Origin: Lepidodermella squamata
Lineage: Eukaryota; Gastrotricha
DNA length: 64,000 nucleotides
Direction of reading: 5' to 3'
Assembly: GCA_047495785.1 (NCBI GenBank)
Contig: JBLDXI010000019.1
Coordinates: 1,054,001-1,118,000 of the forward strand
Below, piece after piece: positions 11,228-22,396 of the stretch (its first letter is position 1; each line of letters opens with the position of its first letter). The translations under genes and the position numbers were made by a program. The notes under the pieces were generated by a model. The model was not told the DNA's origin. It saw only the letters and a program-made list of their open reading frames with translations, and ran no database searches.

Positions 11228-12310
11228 ATGAGTGACAAACCATTGATGTCGTATGATTACGGCTTGCCAACCTTATCTTCGCGAGAACAGCGTGCCGTCG
11301 AAAGATCAGTGGATGCTAAATTCAGCAATCCTGGCCCTGAAAAACTTCTAGTCGATGAGCATCTTAATTTTTTGTTCAAGGGCTTACAAACTCTCTCCAG
11401 CGGTTATGAATGTCTTGATGCATCGCGACCATGGCTATGTTACTGGATTTTACATGGTATCGACGTCATCGGGGCGACATCTCGAATCACCCATCAACAG
11501 CGCCTTTCAATTGCTGAGTTTTTGCGGAGGTGCTGGGATGACAGCCGCGGGGGATTCGGCGGTGGACCTGGCCAGGACGCTCATTTAGCTACGACGTATG
11601 CCGCGGTTAATGCTTTGTCGATTCTTGGCCCGGCTTATGCTCAGTCGGTTGTTGATCGAGAGGGACTTAAAAGGTTTCTTCGCCTGGTCCATAAACCAGA
11701 CGGGTCTTTTGTTATGCACGAGGGAGGAGAAACTGATGTTCGAGGGGCATATTGTGCTCTATCAAGCGCAACGCTCGTCAACGCCGTTGCCCCAGATCTA
11801 ACTTACAATACAGTTGAGTACCTGAAATCATGCCAAACATATGAAGGAGGGTTCACGTCGGAACCTGGCGGTGAAGCTCATGGAGGTTACACATTTTGTG
11901 CAACGGCGGGTCTGGCCATTCTTAATAGGCTCGATGCTATCGACCAAAAAAACCTCCTTAACCATGTGGCACGGCGCCAAATGTCATTCGAAGGAGGATT
12001 TCAAGGTCGCACAAACAAGTTAGTTGACGGCTGCTACTCATTCTGGCAAGCCGCTGCTGTTTGCCAGCTCTTTCCTGAACATCGTTATTTTGACACGGCT
12101 GCCCTTCGCCGCTACGTTTTGCTTTGCTGCCAAAATCCGAAAGGAGGCCTTCTCGATAAGCCTGGAAAGTCACCTGACTTCTATCACACTTGCTACTGCC
12201 TTTCTGGCCTTTCTTTAACGGGCTATCCCGGGTTGGCGGCGATCGATGCCCGGTTTAACCTGACCAAAGACGTAGCCAATGCCATGTTAGATCATTTCAG
12301 CGCACTGTGA
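11228..12310 (+). CDS. FNTB: Protein farnesyltransferase subunit beta
   Basis: An intronless gene of 360 residues (human 437; the N- and C-terminal tails are shorter). It encodes the catalytic subunit that attaches farnesyl to CaaX cysteines in the cytosol. The alpha-alpha barrel repeats carry the glycine motifs GGFGGGPGQDAHLATTYAA, RGAYCALSSA, GGFTSEPGGEAHGGYTFCA and EGGFQGRTNKLVDGCYSFW. Zinc ligands are visible as Asp and Cys in VDGCY (about 267 and 269) and His in DFYHTCY (about 320). It stops 105 bases before the start of mitochondrial ribosomal protein L9 on the same strand. Two selenoproteins in this window end in CaaX boxes and could be substrates of this enzyme or of GGTase-I. Confidence 0.95.
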   Translation: MSDKPLMSYDYGLPTLSSREQRAVERSVDAKFSNPGPEKLLVDEHLNFLFKGLQTLSSGYECLDASRPWLCYWILHGIDVIGATSRITHQQRLSIAEFLRRCWDDSRGGFGGGPGQDAHLATTYAAVNALSILGPAYAQSVVDREGLKRFLRLVHKPDGSFVMHEGGETDVRGAYCALSSATLVNAVAPDLTYNTVEYLKSCQTYEGGFTSEPGGEAHGGYTFCATAGLAILNRLDAIDQKNLLNHVARRQMSFEGGFQGRTNKLVDGCYSFWQAAAVCQLFPEHRYFDTAALRRYVLLCCQNPKGGLLDKPGKSPDFYHTCYCLSGLSLTGYPGLAAIDARFNLTKDVANAMLDHFSAL

Positions 12311-12414
12311 AGCGTATTTTCATGTTGGTATCTTTCAATTCTTTTATTTCTATGGTAATCAGAAAAACGTATTCCATGCAAGCTTTGTTGCCAATTATGT
12401 AGAGCTTTTACAAA

Positions 12415-13276
12415 ATGCTGTCTTCCGAAATTTCAATTTCGCGATTGGTGCCTAAATTTGTCAACCTATACGCTCAACGAAGGGTAAGTGTATTTCGTAT
12501 ATTTTGTCAACATATTTTCATGTTTTCTGTTTCAGACCACGGTTGTTGTGAAGCGGAAGTATGACTTGCCGGCGTTAGGTGAAATGGAGGCTAAATTGAA
12601 GACGACAGCAAATGAGCCATGGTATAATTCAAAATACAATATGCTCGAGGTGGTTGAAAACACTTCGCTGAAAAAGCTGCCAAAGATGCAGGTTTTGCTC
12701 ACAACCTATGTCGAAGGAATCGGAGATCGTGGCGAAGTAGTCACAGTTAAACGGAAAATTGCTCGTCAGCATTTGCTCCCTATCGGCCTGGCAGTTTATC
12801 CAACTGAGGATAATTTGAAGAAGTACACCTCTGACAGCACTTCTTCGATTCCACGGCAAAAGCTTTCGCCCTTCGTGTCAAAAACTATCCGTTGTCTGCG
12901 ATCGATGAAACTTAGAATTCCGATGAATCATGCTGTGTCCTGGGAAATCGACAAAACACACGTGAAAGCGGCATTTCGTAAATATGGCGTGGAATTGAGT
13001 GAAGACTGCCTGGAGATACCTGAGGGCGAATCTGCTATCAAGTTCGACCCTGCTACAGATCAACCTAAATTCATCGAATTTCCCGTCAAAGTTACTGTTG
13101 TCGGTCTGGAGACCGTCGAAGTTCAAGCTCGCATCGAATGGGCTCAATTAACAGCCGAATCACGCCCGTCTGAACCTACACCATTCCATATATGGAGCAA
13201 GGATGCGACTGACATCAAAAGCGTCATTTTAGAGGCTTATGACCGCATGGTGAAAGAAAAAGCTAGCTCAAGTTGA
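12415..13276 (+). CDS. MRPL9: Mitochondrial ribosomal protein bL9m
   Basis: Exon 1 is 12415-12483 and exon 2 is 12536-13276, with a 52-nt GT..AG intron; the product is 269 residues, near the size of animal MRPL9. The L9 N-terminal signature is VLLTTYVEGIGDRGEVVTVKR followed by ARQHLLPIGLAVYPTEDN, after a short basic leader (SRLVPKFVNLYAQRR) suited to mitochondrial import. The rest is the divergent C-terminal extension of animal bL9m. It belongs to the mitoribosome large subunit. The gap to the upstream FNTB gene is only 105 bases, with an AG-ending site between, so the two may be co-transcribed. Confidence 0.88.
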
Positions 13277-14109
13277 TTTATCAATAAAACTCGTGATATG
13301 TTTCGAATAAAACGGAAAATTTATTAATCATTCACATTAAAAAATCAATAATTTAAAATCGGAGAAGCGGCACAACACAAGCTGAAACAATAAAATAGGT
13401 AAAGCAAGATTCACAATAGAAAATTAATTCGTCGTTGAATTTTTCACTCGATTTTGGTGTAATCGACGGACTATAGATTCACAATGATGCATAGATTGGT
13501 TAGTGTGCGATGGAAAAATTGCGGCAGAAAGCAACAATATCATACGAAAGAGGCGATAACGTGTTGCGGAATAATCATCAAGGTTAACAACCATTTGTAT
13601 CGGTGTGCTCGCGATAACAGGGAACGCAAAATGAGGCAGTACAGTGAAGCATTCGGGCGGGAAAATCATCAAAAGACATCGATAAATTACTACATAGATG
13701 CGGTATTACCCTGTATATGTGAGCAAGGACGCACATCATGCGTGAAAACACGACTTCAAAAAGATATTTATGATGATCACAAGCACGCTACCTGATTTTG
13801 TGTATATATCCATCGTCAGTAAACATAGCTTTTGTTACACATAAAAGATCAGAGCAGGGTGCATCGAAAATTTCACAGGGGCTTTTGCTGACAATTTGTT
13901 TTTGATGACAAGGCGCGTTCTCGGGTCGAATAAACATCGACTACACCAGGCTCGTAATGAATTTAGATGAACTGCATACAGAAGGGAGTAGACAATAAAA
14001 ACAATGCATAGGCAGTCACCCGCTCTCCAGTAAACAATAAATACCTCAAGCGATCGATCTACTTCTTTTGATATATCAGTCATTGCACTGAGTAGAAAAA
14101 TAAATAATA
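13277..14109. other. Convergent intergenic region
   Basis: About 830 bases between the 3' ends of MRPL9 (plus) and syntrophin (minus). AATAAA-type signals occur near 13283-13320. A 103-codon plus-strand frame at 13484-13795 shows no family similarity and I do not call it. No RNA gene or repeat was recognised. Confidence 0.5.
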
Positions 14110-16142
14110 TTATGCAACAATGCCGAGACTAGCGAGTTTTGATGACAGAAAAGAGTGAAGCGCAAAAACTATCGGTTTAGGAGAGGCGACTATAATGAGA
14201 CCATGGGCACGTCTATTCAGGTGAAGGGGTGATTCTTTCGAGCACGCTAGAACGTCAGCTTCCGTCGCCATTTCGAGATCGACAGTGCCCACGCCGTGTA
14301 GATCAAAGTAAAGCATTCGAGTGCCGTCGTCGGACGAGCTTGACAACGCACTGAGGGGTTTGGACCAGTAGTAAGGTTGTGCAGTTTCTTCGAGGTCACT
14401 CAGAGAAATTCGGTCCTCGCTGATTTCCAACGCACACAGTCGACCAGAAAATAAGACAGCAAAACGGAGAACACTAACCAGCGTTACAGCACGGTGACAA
14501 CCTGCGACAACAGCTCGGCACCAAATCGACAAAGATTGCGATGAATCACATCGAAAGGTTCGCCACTCAACAGGTACAACCGGTGTATCACGATTCGTAA
14601 CTACGGGCGACGTAAGTCGCGGTGGTAATCTCGCAATTCGAATACCGAATATCAGATGCCGACAGCTGGCTTCGACAGTTGCTGCCATTTCGCCAAAACT
14701 TCCGGAATTCGGACTTTCCGACGGGCCACACACCAAGCGGGAAAATACAAGGGGTATGCGAACAATTTCGTGTTTTGATAGCCAAGTTCCAAGTGCAGCT
14801 TTAAATGCAGCCTCTGAGTGATCGAGTGAAAGCGACGGGGCTCGATCAAATAACAGCATTTCTTTATCTGTAACTACGCCGAAGACTCGCTGCCACGAAT
14901 TGGATCCAGAACCGAAAGTAGGCTCTGTGAAAGGTGATTGGGCCAGAGAGTCTAGCCAGCCAACTTGCCAAAACTGGCCTGGGAACGAAAACGGCATTTG
15001 CGAATTGAGTGCAATCGTGTTTGATGGGTTGGCAAAAAAAGCATTTGCTCGATCGCGAAATCGATCAGCTGAAATATAAAATGCAAATGTTAACAAATCC
15101 TTCTCAAAATTTACTGAGCCACTGAGAAACTAACTCCAAGGTCATAACTAGACAATTTTTATCAGGTAGACTAACCTAATCTATCAATTATAGAGCTGAT
15201 CCAAGATAGCCAGCATCCAGCGATCGGCGGTGACGAAAATCGCAAAAAGATAGAGCGCGTATAGTCTGATGAATGGATTCTGATAACACGATTTCCGTAT
15301 TCTTCGAAGCTTGCCCCAGATTGATGGCTGATCATAGAATTGCGGGACGAAACGCGAGAAGACAATGAAGCACTCTGGGCCAGGTGAACGCCAGCCAATC
15401 GGAGCGAACAGACTCGCCGCCACCACGAGTTTCTCGGCTGGGACGTCTCATTGCCTTCTTCTTCGACGGTTTCTACGGATTTCGCCGGACTCAATGTGGT
15501 TAAAACGCCCCAGCCAATCTCGCCGAGAGGTGGAATAGTTTCAGTGCTAGATTTCAGGTAGTCCTGGCCCATTCTTGAGGGTGATGAAGTTGCAGAAGCC
15601 GATGGTAAATATTGCACTTCAATAACAACTTTTTGACCAGTTGAACGTAAAGCTCGAACAGCTTCTTCATGTGCGGCGTGTCGCAAATCAACTCCATTAA
15701 CCGAAATAATAGTATCACCAACGAAAAGTTGCCGTGACCGGTCAGCAGCCATACCTCGAAAAATTTTGGTAATTGTAATAGGCATTCTATGATCGGCTCC
15801 ACCTTTGATAGAAATTCCGAGTCCTTCTTCGCCTTTGTTAATCTCAATCCGACGAACCGAGCTCTCCAATTCTTCAGCTTGGACATTCAGCCTGTCAGGT
15901 TCACTTTCACATTGTCCAGTGTTTAGACTCGGTGGTCGCCGATGAGGCGTCGATGATTGTGAAACACAGTCGGTTTCATAGCCTGGCGACGATCTCTTTG
16001 ACAACGATGAGACAGGAGCGGAGCAATTACATTCTATCACAAGATCACCGGCTTCTTCACGTAAATCAACAACTACAGGTAGCCATTGTCCATTTGGTAG
16101 TTGAGCCTCCGCATCTGTTCTGAAGTGGCTAGTAACTGGCAT
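14110..16142 (-). CDS. Syntrophin (PDZ-PH-SU adaptor of the dystrophin complex)
   Basis: Exon 1 is 16142-15176 and exon 2 is 15068-14110, joined in phase 1; the product is 641 residues, longer than the usual 500-540. The PDZ domain at about 95-180 has the syntrophin wording EEGLGISIKGG, MPITITKIFRGMAAD, VGDTIISVNGVDLRHA, EEAVRALRSTGQKVVIEVQ. The N-terminal half of a split PH domain precedes it, and a second PH and the SU domain follow. The C-terminus ends in PKPIVFALHSFLSSKLASLGIVA-type sequence, typical of the dystrophin-binding SU domain. Syntrophins bind dystrophin/dystrobrevin and recruit channels and kinases at membranes. An acceptor-like TTTACTTTAG lies about 20 nt before the ATG. The subtype (alpha, beta or gamma) cannot be decided. 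Confidence 0.88.
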
Positions 16143-16318
16143 CAAGCAAATTTCTAACAGCCTAAAGTAAAACAAAAAAATAGTCAATATCATATTTACT
16201 GATTAAAAAACATATAAGAATGCCAAACAAATCAATCTTACTATAGACGTCGATACACATAAACATTCAACAATTAATTGCGCAAATTGATAAAATTAGC
16301 AACACATTCTGATAGCGA

Positions 16319-17320
16319 TCATTCCATAGCTGAGGATGAGGACGACAGAATATTTGGCTGCAAATCACCCGGCCCTGCTACCAAACTTCCGAGTTCAATA
16401 CTCGACGTTTGGGCAAGGTCAGCGCTTAGAACTCCAGGTTCTACGAGAAGCGCGTGCTCATGTGAGAAATCAGAGAGCAAATCTCCAGAGGGAAACGAGG
16501 AAGCAAGGTTAGCATTGTCCGATTGGGACACAAGGCCTGAACTCTGCTGGAGAATATCGTTCACGGATAACGAGGAAGTCACAGGAAGTGAAGAGCTTGA
16601 CTGTACAGGTTGCTTTTTCTTTTTCGGTCTCCGTGGTGAAACTTTCGGAGGGTTAGGATTTCCCATATAGTTATTACCGCCACTGGATCCGGGCAGATCG
16701 AATTGAGGGTAAGATGCAACAGGTGTCGCCCGCTTTCCGCCTCCATTAACAGCTCTGCCGTTGTTGGTCTTTTGAGGAGGGATAACTGGCATACTGGGAC
16801 GAGGATCCATGATTTCGTTATTGGTGACAATCAAACCGGCGCCATAATACTTGAAGCGACGAAGTTTGGGTTTCTGATAAAACCTTTCCAAGCAGCGGAG
16901 CCTGACTTTGTGGAGACGAATCATGTCGTCGACTTTGGGATTTGACTCGTCCTCAGATGAGCTTTCAGCAAGTAATATATTTTGTAACCATTTTCGATTC
17001 TTCTTCACTTTTTTGCCGTTCAAACATTTTTCGCGAGCAGCTTTCCGATCGGCAGCAGTAAATTCGATATTATTGATGATCTTCGTAGTTCCTTTCTCGC
17101 CAACTTTTCTGACTTTGAGCAGCTCTGAAAGCTCCTTCTCAGCATCATTTATTCTAGACAGTTATAAAAGGTGTTAATATCAATTAACAACAACAAAATG
17201 CGAAGTGTTTGCTCACCTTCTCCGTACATCGCCTGTCAGAACGCGCTGACATTCTCCAACATATATATTCAGCTGAAGCGCCTCGTCCAGGTTTTGGACG
17301 TGCGGAGCAACGAACGACAT
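16319..17320 (-). CDS. Stand-alone protein resembling the N-terminal region of INO80
   Basis: Exon 1 is 17320-17217 and exon 2 is 17153-16319, giving 312 residues. From memory, animal INO80 N-termini contain a short LERALRL-type helix, a KKSRKWLKSILLSDES-like motif, a LHKYKK helix and QYYSAGLLS. Here the counterparts are LDEALQLNIYV, NRKWLQNILLAESSSEDE, DDMIRLHKVRL and FKYYGAGLIVTNNE, in the same order. A basic segment (RRPKKKKQP) and a Ser-rich tail follow. The DBINO and Snf2 ATPase domains are absent: the frame stops and the syntrophin ATG lies only 177 bases further on. It may be a detached INO80 N-module that docks actin-related or metazoan-specific subunits. It could also be a convergent small nuclear protein. 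Confidence 0.62.
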
Positions 17321-18505
17321 TTATAAAGCACCCTAAATATTAATAACACAATAATTAAAAGCGGTGAAAGTAATAACCACCAAAAAATTCTATAGCCAAG
17401 AGCCTAGAACGTTTAATAGCAAATAGTGAAGTCAAAAAATAAAGCTTTCGGGCTTGAATTTTGAATGTTGATTCACTCAGATTAAGAATGAAGCATGATA
17501 AATCTCACATGAAGTGGCGATGGGAGCGCAATAATTGATTCGCATTAAAGCATAACACATGGGCAGGCTATATGAGCAATCCACACTCCACGCAAAAGTA
17601 GCGATTAACAATCGCCATGGACATTCGCTATTCAGGCGGAGCGAGCATCTGTGTGTGAGCAATAGCAAGGAGTTTGGAATTTGACAGCATTCATCATAAA
17701 TTGACGTCAATAAACAGTTATGGATTAATACCAAATTGTTTAAATATGACATTTGGACAATCGCCAGATCACGCGCACACTCGCACTCGAGGATTTTTCG
17801 GAAAGTTTTTTGCGTATTTTCAAAAAATCGTCGTCTCTAAAAACTGATAAAAGTTTTGTTTTCACCGTTTCTTATGATTCATATAAAAACCTAACATTGA
17901 AATAACTTTAATTAAAATGAGCAACATTTACATAAAGTCACGTGATTTGAGGCGCGCAACTTTTTCGAGCAAGGGCCAACTCTTTTAGTTTTTTTTACGT
18001 CAGCTCTCATCTGGTCCTTGGTCTGTCGCATTAGGGCGTTAGGGCTTTTTATTCCCGTCTCCTGTCCTAACGCCTGATTTGTAATTTTACTCCGCCTCAG
18101 CATGTTAGAATGTTGTTTTTTGCTAATTACTAGACCCAAGCGACTTCTTGCGATTTATTGTACCCAAGCGACTTCTTGCGATTTATTGTTAAGTACACTG
18201 GTCACTGGTTGATTTTTCACAAATCGGCCGGTGTAACTTTCAAAAATGACAGCAATGAAATAAATAATGTCTCCACCCATCATGAACCCTGGCGTTGTAT
18301 ATTTGCTAGAAGATTCAATTTAGACTTTGGATCGGGGATCGGGGACCGTGGCACTCAGTCGCTGTTTCGATCTTATCCTCTATAAGACCATTGACGGCGT
18401 GTTAAGCTACCATGATGTTTTAGCAGTTGATCGGAGCATGAACTTTGAGCTTATGCAATTGAATTGTAAATATTTATTTATTCAATAGTATATTAGTAAC
18501 AGTCT
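17321..18505. other. Divergent intergenic region
   Basis: About 1.2 kb between the divergent INO80-N-like gene (minus) and the TPR/RRM gene (plus). It holds a 28-bp tandem duplication at 18134-18189. Short frames here have no recognisable similarity and I call no gene. Confidence 0.5.
18134..18189. repeat. Perfect 28-bp tandem duplication
   Basis: The 28-base unit beginning ACCCAAGCGACTTC and ending TTTATTGT occurs twice back to back (18134-18161 and 18162-18189) without a mismatch. It looks like a recent slippage or duplication in the intergenic region. Confidence 0.9.
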
Positions 18506-20514
18506 ATGGCGAAGTCAAAAGTTGGGGCAGGATTTGATGCGCTATCGAACTCCAATGCGATAGACCCTGATGCCTTAAAAATGGCTGAGAAACTGGCAAA
18601 AGAGGAAGCTATTAAACACGCTAGTATGCTGAATAGATTGTATTAGCAGGACTTTTCCGAACGGTGATGTCGTTTCAGGATCTGGAAGGCAGTATTACGA
18701 GAAGGGCAGGCTGTGTGCGATGGGTGAGGCTGGGCGTCTGTTCAATGACGCAATATCGGAATTCACTGCCGCCATACGTCATCATCCGAAAGGCCACTCC
18801 TTTTATAGTAGCCGAGCTCAGTGTTACCTCGAGTTGGCTGAGTATCAAAAGTACGTTCACATTGCCTTGAATTATGGGCAATTATTCCTAATTTTTCCAG
18901 CGCCCTGAAGGACAGCGATATGGCTCTGAAGTTGATAAAAGAGGAAAATACTATTGATGTTGTTAAAGGTCTTCTGCGAAAAGGCAAAGCGCTGCATGGC
19001 TTACAGGTACGGGCCCATTTCTTGCTATGTTTCGTATATCGACTGTCATTTCTTTTCTTGCGCAGCGATTTGTCGATGCACTAACTACTGTTCAAAAAGC
19101 TGATGCATTAATGCCCAATCAAGCAGAGCTATTGGAAGAAATTGAAATATTGAGGCGGCTGGTTTCAGACAATGAAACTGTTGGCTTGGCAAAAGAGGAA
19201 CCAGCCTCAATACACGCTCTTGCTTCAAAGTCAACCCATTCTAATACCGGCTCAATTAAATCAGAGCCCGTTATCAAAGTCATAGCTACAGATCCGAAAA
19301 TAGAGTATGAATCGTATTTCGAATTGTAATTGGTAGCTATTTGATACTTTTTCTTAGCCCTGCGAATCCTCATCACGCCGTTACACTATGGGTTGGTAAT
19401 TTTCAAGGCAAAAAAGCAACGAATCAGGCTTTTTTAAATATATTTAAAAAGTAAGCGCATTTTAAGTCCAGCTCCTCAATATTTTCGACCAATTTTTAAG
19501 ATATGGCCCAGTCAAATCATACATCGTGCGTCCAGACAAGAATTACGGAATAATCACGTTCAATGACTGGAAAAAAACAGCCTCTGCCCTCGGCGAGCTC
19601 CAAGGCCACGTTTTTGACGGTGTGGCTCTAAAATTGAAGTACAAAAGTGAACATGACGTAGCAGAAAACCGACCTCGGTCAGTTGCGGCCGATGCTCTTC
19701 AAGATCATGCGATTTCTAACGGGAAATCCCCTCAGCGACCAGTGTATAGTTTTTTCAGCGTTTGTTGCCTTGAATAATATAACGACTTTTATGCAGAAGT
19801 ACAATGGCCGGGGCTTCAAAAGAATTTTCTCAAAATAACGCCATTTGGGTTGGATTTGGAAAATTACCGGATGGAATGGTCGATAAAGACCTTTATGATC
19901 TATTCATATGGTTAATACCGATTATACGCTATTCAGCTCTTCCTATAACATTACATGTTTTAGCTGTGGGGCCATCAAATCTTACTCGCTGTTGCCGAAA
20001 TCTAATTGCGGCTTTGTTAATTTTTGCCGACCGGAACATGTTTCAACAGCTATTCACACCTTTAACGTAATCTTTTTCGGTCTTCCACTCAGAAGTAATT
20101 GCATATGTTTATTCTCAGGGTCAAATGTACAAGGATCGCCAGCTGCGCGTCGAGCTTAAAAGTGAGAATGAAAATGTCAACTCGGAATATTACAGCAGCG
20201 ACTCCTGCGGTGGGAGTGTCCATTATCGTGATGAGGAGGAAGTTTACGAAGATGATGAGAGTGATGAATGCGAGGAAACCGCACTTTGGATCGGCAATCT
20301 TTACGATCCCTCTGTTCAAAAGCACCATTTGGAAGAAATATTTCGTCCTTACAAGCCTTTGAGTATTTTCATGTTAACCGAACGCAGCAAATGCGCCTTC
20401 GTCAACTTCAAAAGTCGAGCCGAAGCGCAGAGAGCACGAGATGCAACTCATGGTGCGCTGGTCGGACCGAATTCAATCAAAATTGTTGTTCAGCTCAAAG
20501 CTGAACGCACGTGA
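18506..20514 (+). CDS. TPR protein with three RNA-recognition motifs
   Basis: Nine exons: 18506-18623, 18679-18850, 18901-19006, 19066-19313, 19358-19450, 19501-19743, 19797-19910, 19964-20066 and 20119-20514. All joins are in frame, introns are 44-59 nt, and the product is 530 residues. Residues 40-145 form a TPR unit (GRQYYEKGRL.., HSFYSSRAQCYLELAEYQ, VKGLLRKGKALHGLQRF). RRM1 starts at VTLWVGNF and has the RNP1-like NYGIITFNDW. RRM2 starts at AIWVGFGKLP with CGFVNFCRPEH. An acidic linker (DEEEVYEDDESDECEE) leads to RRM3 (ALWIGNLYDP, KCAFVNFKSRAEAQ). It is probably an RNA-binding adaptor. I do not recognise an established family with this architecture. Unlike its neighbours it is intron-rich. 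Confidence 0.8.
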
Positions 20515-20749
20515 TATTCTGTGAGCTCACTGAATTGCAAACTGCTGACAACGACTTGTTATGACAAACAAAAACTTGCCTGATCTGAACTTCATTGCCA
20601 TTTTTTCGCTTGATATTATCTCCATCGCATAATAATTGCAACAGGATTACTTTGGTGTATAACCACATCTTCCGACAAAACTTTGTTACCAGTGACGTTT
20701 TTCGCATTACAATAAATTTTCCCGGCTAGATTTTTATTGAAAATTGGAA

Positions 20750-22096
20750 ATGGCGCAACATTTCGAAGATACCCTAACATTCGCTCGTTCAATGGACGAA
20801 AAGGACGAGCTGCGCCGCTTCCGGCAGGAATTTTTCATCCCGACGGTCAAGGACATCAAAGAGCAGCGAAAGGAAGAATTTGAGGAGAAAGACAACCAAG
20901 AAGCTGTTTACGTATGCGGTCAATCGCTTGGATTGCTGGCAAAGCGCGGTGCTACTTACGTCAATCGAGAGCTGACGAAATGGGCCAAGGTTGGAGTTAT
21001 GGGCCACAAAAATGGCGAATTACCCTGGGAATCGTGCGAAGATTACCCCGTTGAGACGTTATCTCACCTTCTCGGCTGTCGAAAAGACGAAGTTGTTGTT
21101 CAAAACAACTTGACATCGAATATACATTTGCTGCTGTCTTCATTCTACCGCCCGACTCAATCGCGGTTCAAACTCGCAATTGAAGGCGATGCTTTCCCGT
21201 CTGATCATTACGCGCTTGAAGGCCACGCTCAGTTACATGGCTTCGATAAAAACGAGGCCTTGGTCGTTTTTCGACCGCGTCAAGGCGAGGACTTGATTAG
21301 AACGGAAGATATTCTAGCTAGGATTGAACAAGAGGGCGATAAGTTGGCGGTTATTTTTATGTCGGCCGTTCATTTTCGAACTGGCCAATTGTTCGAGTTG
21401 GACCGAATTGTCGAGGCCGGGCATAAAGTAGGCGCCCTGGTCGGCTTTGACCTGGCTCATGCGATCGGAAATATTCCTTTGCGGTTGGATGAGTGGAACG
21501 TTGACTTTGCATGTGCGTGTTCTTACAAATATTTGAACGCGGGCGCTGGCTCTATCGGCATTTGTTACATCAACAAGGCGCATTTCGAGCGGCCTTATCG
21601 CCTGATCGGCTGGTGGGCTCACAAAATGGACACGCGTTTTGTCATGAATAATCAGCTGGAGTTGGAGGACGGCGCCGCCGGGTTTAAAACCGGTAATCAG
21701 TCGCCATTTTTGTGTGCGCCGCTTATCGCGAGTCTTGAGGTGTTCCACGAGGCGGGCGGCATTGACCGCCTCCGAAAGAAGAGCCTCGTTTTAACCGCCT
21801 ATCTCGAATGGCTCCTTACGAAATCGGACTTATACGCTGACGTGGTTAACACTAAAATGCGCCCCCGAATTATTACCCCGACAGACCCAGCTAGACGCGG
21901 TTGTCAACTTTCGGTACGAATTCCGGACCCACCTGGTGCAAGCCATGTCGGGGAGGAATTGGAGAAGCGTGGCGTAGTTTGCGATATCCGACGACCGGAT
22001 ATTATTCGCGTTGCTCCTACGCCGTTGTACAACTCATTTGAAGACGTTTACCGTTTCGCAGTTATTTTTCGCGAAATTCTCCTCAAGTTTGTGTGA
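20750..22096 (+). CDS. KYNU: Kynureninase
   Basis: An intronless gene of 448 residues (human 465). It is a cytosolic PLP enzyme that cleaves kynurenine or 3-hydroxykynurenine to (hydroxy)anthranilate and alanine in tryptophan breakdown and NAD synthesis. Visible landmarks are VYVCGQSLGLLAKR, the PLP phosphate-binding VVQNNLTSNIHLLL, EGDAFPSDHYALEGHAQLHG, GFDLAHAIGN with the PLP-ring aspartate, and the Schiff-base lysine in CSYKYLNAGAGSIG (about residue 260). The C-terminal small domain ends in DIIRVAPTPLYNSFEDVYRF. I started at ATG 20750 because the six-base longer frame begins with TTG. A T-rich CTAG lies about 24 bases upstream of the ATG. Confidence 0.96.
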   Translation: MAQHFEDTLTFARSMDEKDELRRFRQEFFIPTVKDIKEQRKEEFEEKDNQEAVYVCGQSLGLLAKRGATYVNRELTKWAKVGVMGHKNGELPWESCEDYPVETLSHLLGCRKDEVVVQNNLTSNIHLLLSSFYRPTQSRFKLAIEGDAFPSDHYALEGHAQLHGFDKNEALVVFRPRQGEDLIRTEDILARIEQEGDKLAVIFMSAVHFRTGQLFELDRIVEAGHKVGALVGFDLAHAIGNIPLRLDEWNVDFACACSYKYLNAGAGSIGICYINKAHFERPYRLIGWWAHKMDTRFVMNNQLELEDGAAGFKTGNQSPFLCAPLIASLEVFHEAGGIDRLRKKSLVLTAYLEWLLTKSDLYADVVNTKMRPRIITPTDPARRGCQLSVRIPDPPGASHVGEELEKRGVVCDIRRPDIIRVAPTPLYNSFEDVYRFAVIFREILLKFV

Positions 22097-22396
22097 TGTC
22101 GGGTTTTTCTCGCAAGGAATAACGGCTTCTGAATCTTCCGAATTGTTTATCGAATCTTCCGAACTCAGGACATATGCCACAAAAACACTAGGATAGGCTG
22201 AGCATATTTTTATTCTGTTGAACATTCCAAAAAGTGCCATAATATAGCTTTCAACTTTCAAGTATTTTTTTGCTGAGATTGAAACAGTATTTTCTTGATT
22301 CTATATACAAGGATCTGTAGCCAATTTAAATTCTGATGTTTTTAACGTTTTCTTTGTTTTCTTCTTTTTAGGCGCTAGTTTTTAAGTGGTTGTACG

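Noticed and set aside
13484-13795. 103-codon plus-strand frame
   Set aside because: It has an ATG but no family similarity, odd composition and no splice context, and lies in the convergent intergenic space after MRPL9. Probably chance.
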